NCBI RefSeq assembly: GCF_002929225.1
Contig: NZ_PISM01000014.1
Coordinates: 682,001 to 746,000 of the forward strand
DNA: 64,000 nucleotides
Origin: Stutzerimonas kunmingensis
Lineage (GTDB): Bacteria; Pseudomonadota; Gammaproteobacteria; Pseudomonadales; Pseudomonadaceae
Reading direction: 5' to 3'
The notes beneath the pieces were generated by a model that ran no database searches, was not told the origin of the DNA, and saw nothing but the letters and a program-made list of their open reading frames with translations. The position numbers were made by a program, and so were the translations under genes. This document shows positions 61,625-64,000 of this stretch, one piece after another; the first letter of the stretch is position 1; the number at the start of each line of letters is the position of its first letter.

Positions 61625-62368
61625 ATGCCCGGCGATGCTCTCTATACCGACTTGTCGGGTTACTACGACCTCATGTGCGCGGACATCGACTACCGGGCGC
61701 AAAGCCACTGTGTCCAGCGATTGCAGCAGCTGTTCGGCAACGGCGGGACTAGGCATCTGGACCTGGCTTGCGGCACGGGCCCGCACGTCCGCCATTTCAT
61801 CGATGCCGGCTATACCAGCGGCGGGCTCGACATCAACCAGCCGATGCTGGACAGAGCCGCCGCGCGCTGTCCGGAAGCGCAATTTTCCCTGCAGGACATG
61901 TGTGGCTTTGCGGTCGAGCAGCCGGCAGATCTGATCACCTGCTTTCTTTACTCCATCCACTACAGCGCCGGGCTGGCCAGACTCGAGTCGTGCATCGCCA
62001 GCGCGCATGCCGCGTTGGCCCCCGGCGGGCTGTTCTGCTTCAACGCCGTGGACAAGCGCCGGATCGACAACGCGTCATTCGTCTCGCACACGGCCCGGCA
62101 TGCGGACGGCCTGTTCACCTTCAGCTCGGGTTGGCACTACCCGGGGGAAGGGGAGCAGCAACTGCTGAGGCTGCGCATCGGCAGAACCGCGGCGGATCAA
62201 AGCCAGGTATGGAACGACGAACACGCGATGGTGGCGGTGAGTTTTGCCGAGCTGAGCGAGCTGCTGGCGCCGTACTTCGAAATGCATGTGCTCGAGCATG
62301 ACTACGAGAAGATCGTGCCCTGGGACGAGGTTTCAGGGAACGCGCTATTCGTCTGCGTGAAGGCCTGA
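61625..62368 (+). CDS. Class I SAM-dependent methyltransferase
   Basis: 247 residues. ALYTDLSGYYDLMCADIDY, the SAM motif HLDLACGTGPHVRHF (about 43-57), GGLDINQPMLDRAA, and LAPGGLFCFNAVD. It is of the Mtase11/25 group with a C-terminal beta extension. The substrate is unknown. ATG 61625 is near the homology start. A strong terminator follows at 62401. Confidence 0.85.
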   Translation: MPGDALYTDLSGYYDLMCADIDYRAQSHCVQRLQQLFGNGGTRHLDLACGTGPHVRHFIDAGYTSGGLDINQPMLDRAAARCPEAQFSLQDMCGFAVEQPADLITCFLYSIHYSAGLARLESCIASAHAALAPGGLFCFNAVDKRRIDNASFVSHTARHADGLFTFSSGWHYPGEGEQQLLRLRIGRTAADQSQVWNDEHAMVAVSFAELSELLAPYFEMHVLEHDYEKIVPWDEVSGNALFVCVKA

Positions 62369-62394
62369 GCGGATGCGCGGATAGGGCAGGGGCA

Positions 62395-62420
62395 GAAAAA
62401 AGCCCCGCAGGTGCGGGGCT
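62395..62420. terminator. Bidirectional intrinsic terminator
   Basis: AGCCCCGCA and TGCGGGGCT form a 9-bp stem (62401-62420) around a 2-base gap. A6 lies before it, giving T6 on the minus strand after the DUF2846 gene. It serves the convergent pair. Confidence 0.85.
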
Positions 62421-62446
62421 TCTGTCTGGCGGTCGTGCTTGCAGCG

Positions 62447-62890
62447 TTAGCGGGCCAGTTCGGTTTTCGCTACGGCTTTCTGGCCTTCGCTTTCCGATAC
62501 CTCGGTCAGCTTCGCACCGCCGACGAACACACCTATCTTGATCGACTGACGCACGTAATGGTTCTTGCCGGCGATGGCGTCCAGTTCGATGAGGTTGTCG
62601 CTGAATTCGGACTCGGTTGCCAGGGTGTGCTTGCCAGGCGTGACGAGGCGGTAGAAATAGGTGTTGGCGGCGGTTTCGCCAATGATTTCACCGTCAATCT
62701 TCACTGATTTCTTCAGGGCGGCTCCGAGCATGGAGTCGCGGAAGATGTACAGCCCGGCCTGATCGTGCGGCGGTGCCGGGAACGTCTTGTATGCCTGGTC
62801 CTTTTCGGGTGACTCCATCGGGACCGAAGCACAGCCGGTCAGAATGGCGAAGCTCAGCGCCGCAGCGCTCATCATGAAATGTTTGAACAT
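62447..62890 (-). CDS. DUF2846 lipoprotein
   Basis: 147 residues. Lipoprotein signal with LTGC lipobox (Cys20), then DUF2846 domain: AGLYIFRDSMLGAALKKSVK, IGETAANTYFYRLVTPGKHT, LIELDAIAGKNHYVRQSIKI and FVGGAKLTEV. It is probably anchored in the outer membrane on the periplasmic side; position +2 is Ala, which fits. Function unknown. Confidence 0.88.
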   Translation of the reverse strand: MFKHFMMSAAALSFAILTGCASVPMESPEKDQAYKTFPAPPHDQAGLYIFRDSMLGAALKKSVKIDGEIIGETAANTYFYRLVTPGKHTLATESEFSDNLIELDAIAGKNHYVRQSIKIGVFVGGAKLTEVSESEGQKAVAKTELAR

Positions 62891-63084
62891 GAATACTCGT
62901 TCCTGAGTGTTAAGGCGAATTGCGCGGCGATATTAAATTGCCATCGCGCGGCCGGTAACCCTAAACATCTCCGAGCGGCTCGTTGTAAGCGGTTTTAGTG
63001 ATTACAATCACGCTAACGACTACGCACAGCGGTGCGGTGCTGGGGGAATGCGGCCAATCCCGCCTGTTCTGGAACTGATATCGG

Positions 63085-63780
63085 CTAGTGCAAGCGTTTG
63101 GCGGCAGAGGCTGCCTCGACCAGATGTCGTGCCTGCTGGGCCAGTTGATCGAGCAGACGGTCGCGCTGTTTCTCCGCCTCGTTCATCGCCTTGCGGCCGT
63201 TCTGCTGCACCAGGTAGCTGTAGATCTGCCGAACTTCCTTGGACTGGAAGATCGGCTCCAGATCCTGCACCGCCACCGGACCGTTCGAAGCCTCGTTACG
63301 GGTATTCATCACCACCTGCGGGCCGCGCGACGCCAGCGGCTGAAAGCCCAGTGCGCTGAAATACGGCACCTTGCCTGCAACGCACGCCACCTCGGCATGG
63401 GGATAGCGCGTCACCATCGCTTCGACCATCGCCAGGCCAATGCCCTGACGACGATGGCCGGCGTCGACCGCCAGATAGACCAGCGCGCAGGCTTCGGGAT
63501 CGTCCACAAATGGCAAATACAGCGTGAAGCCGAGCAGGACCGCCGGGTCCTCAGCATCCAGCGCCATGATCAGCTCCGGCTTGCCCGCCTGCGCGCCGTC
63601 CATGCTGTCCAGATAGCGATGCACCTCGAAGCCCACCACGTACTGATACAGCTGATACAGCGGGTTGCTGGGCTGCAGCGAGACCGGGCTGATGTCGCCG
63701 AGATAATCCACCACCATCTGCAGCACCTGGCTTTTCAGCGATTCCGGCGGCGGGGTGTCGAGGTGGGTGAGGGTGAACAT
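63085..63780 (-). CDS. GNAT family acetyltransferase
   Basis: 231 residues. GNAT core with LIMALDAEDPAVLLGFTLYL, ALVYLAVDAGHRRQGIGLAM (motif A, acetyl-CoA binding) and VPYFSALGFQPL (motif B), then a helical C-terminal extension rich in Lys, Arg and Gln. The unusual N- and C-terminal extensions and the substrate are unassigned. ATG 63780 is chosen because it begins the conserved part. Confidence 0.82.
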   Translation of the reverse strand: MFTLTHLDTPPPESLKSQVLQMVVDYLGDISPVSLQPSNPLYQLYQYVVGFEVHRYLDSMDGAQAGKPELIMALDAEDPAVLLGFTLYLPFVDDPEACALVYLAVDAGHRRQGIGLAMVEAMVTRYPHAEVACVAGKVPYFSALGFQPLASRGPQVVMNTRNEASNGPVAVQDLEPIFQSKEVRQIYSYLVQQNGRKAMNEAEKQRDRLLDQLAQQARHLVEAASAAKRLH

Positions 63781-63886
63781 GGCGGCGCTCCGGGGCGGTA
63801 CGGAAAATGGCGGCATTGTACCGGGCGGCGTGCGACTGGCCAGGTGAAGCGGCATGGCGATCAGGAATACGAGATCCTGCCTGCCG

Positions 63887-64000
63887 CTATGTCGCGGCTG
63901 CGTCTGGCCTTCTCTTCCTCGGTTTGCGTGGCGCAGGTTCTGGCATGAGGCGAGCCGTTTCGATCACCAGGCGACGGAGTTCGTCGGCATCGTCCAGCAG
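63887..64000 (-). CDS. C-terminal fragment of a gene running past the window edge
   Basis: The last 37 codons plus stop are open on the minus strand: LLDDADELRRLVIETARLMP, then a proline/lysine/arginine-rich tail EPAPRKPRKRRPDAAAT. A helix followed by a basic disordered tail is typical of a real C-terminus. No family can be named from this piece. Confidence 0.4.
   Translation of the reverse strand: MLDDADELRRLVIETARLMPEPAPRKPRKRRPDAAAT

Overview
The window looks like chromosomal DNA of a GC-rich gammaproteobacterium of the Pseudomonas/Stutzerimonas group. Three kinds of gene support this. First, a glpF-glpK-glpR-glpD block in pseudomonad order. Second, pseudomonad-type regulators and receptors: a nitrate-receptor-like PilJ-domain chemoreceptor, a BdlA-like soluble PAS-PAS-MCP protein, and many GC-rich genes read without introns or recoding. 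Third, a 5S rRNA fragment of Pseudomonas type. No tRNA, CRISPR array, complete insertion sequence or prophage was found. Gene density is high and most of the window is ordinary core or shell genome.

Layout. 1-3.0 kb: an AI-2E-family permease (cut by the window edge), a Na+/H+ antiporter-family permease and queD. 3.3-4.2 kb: a scar with a terminator, the 3' part of a 5S rRNA gene, the 5' part of an IS5-family element with an apparent TTAA target duplication, and an outer-membrane barrel gene that has lost its start. 4.3-5.6 kb: a tightly coupled pair encoding a HAM1/ITPase-like protein with altered catalytic residues and a SIR2-like protein with intact NADase motifs. This pair is the best candidate for an anti-phage module in the window. 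It resembles the KomB/KomC half of the Kongming system, but no KomA-type deaminase lies beside it.

5.8-21.6 kb: group II globin, UspA, HNH nuclease, YebC/YeeN, EamA exporter, MOSC protein, dGTPase, ammonium transporter with a sigma54-type promoter, hydroxyacid dehydrogenase, two DUF3597 paralogues (one frameshifted), an inositol-monophosphatase-family enzyme, HPF with a structured leader, the PilJ-domain chemoreceptor, parvulin and zapA. 21.6-26.7 kb: the glycerol regulon glpD/glpR/glpK/glpF with GlpR-like operator sequences. 26.9-38 kb: YoaK, a Suv3-like RNA helicase, a potassium channel, DUF72, a stress-type protein, an SDR, an MFS exporter and an RlhA-type U32 protein.

38.2-46.7 kb is one 8.55 kb gene for a cyclic beta-1,2-glucan synthase (NdvB type). 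47-64 kb: a CAP-domain protein, a PhoD-like phosphatase, a CDF transporter with a divergent MerR regulator and a textbook MerR promoter, several small proteins, a TrmH-type methyltransferase, three regulator/enzyme divergent pairs (HxlR/SDR, LysR/quinone reductase, TetR/DUF2855), the BdlA-like protein, a methyltransferase, a DUF2846 lipoprotein and a GNAT enzyme. Convergent genes are packed very tightly: in two places opposing genes share one CTAG as both stop codons.
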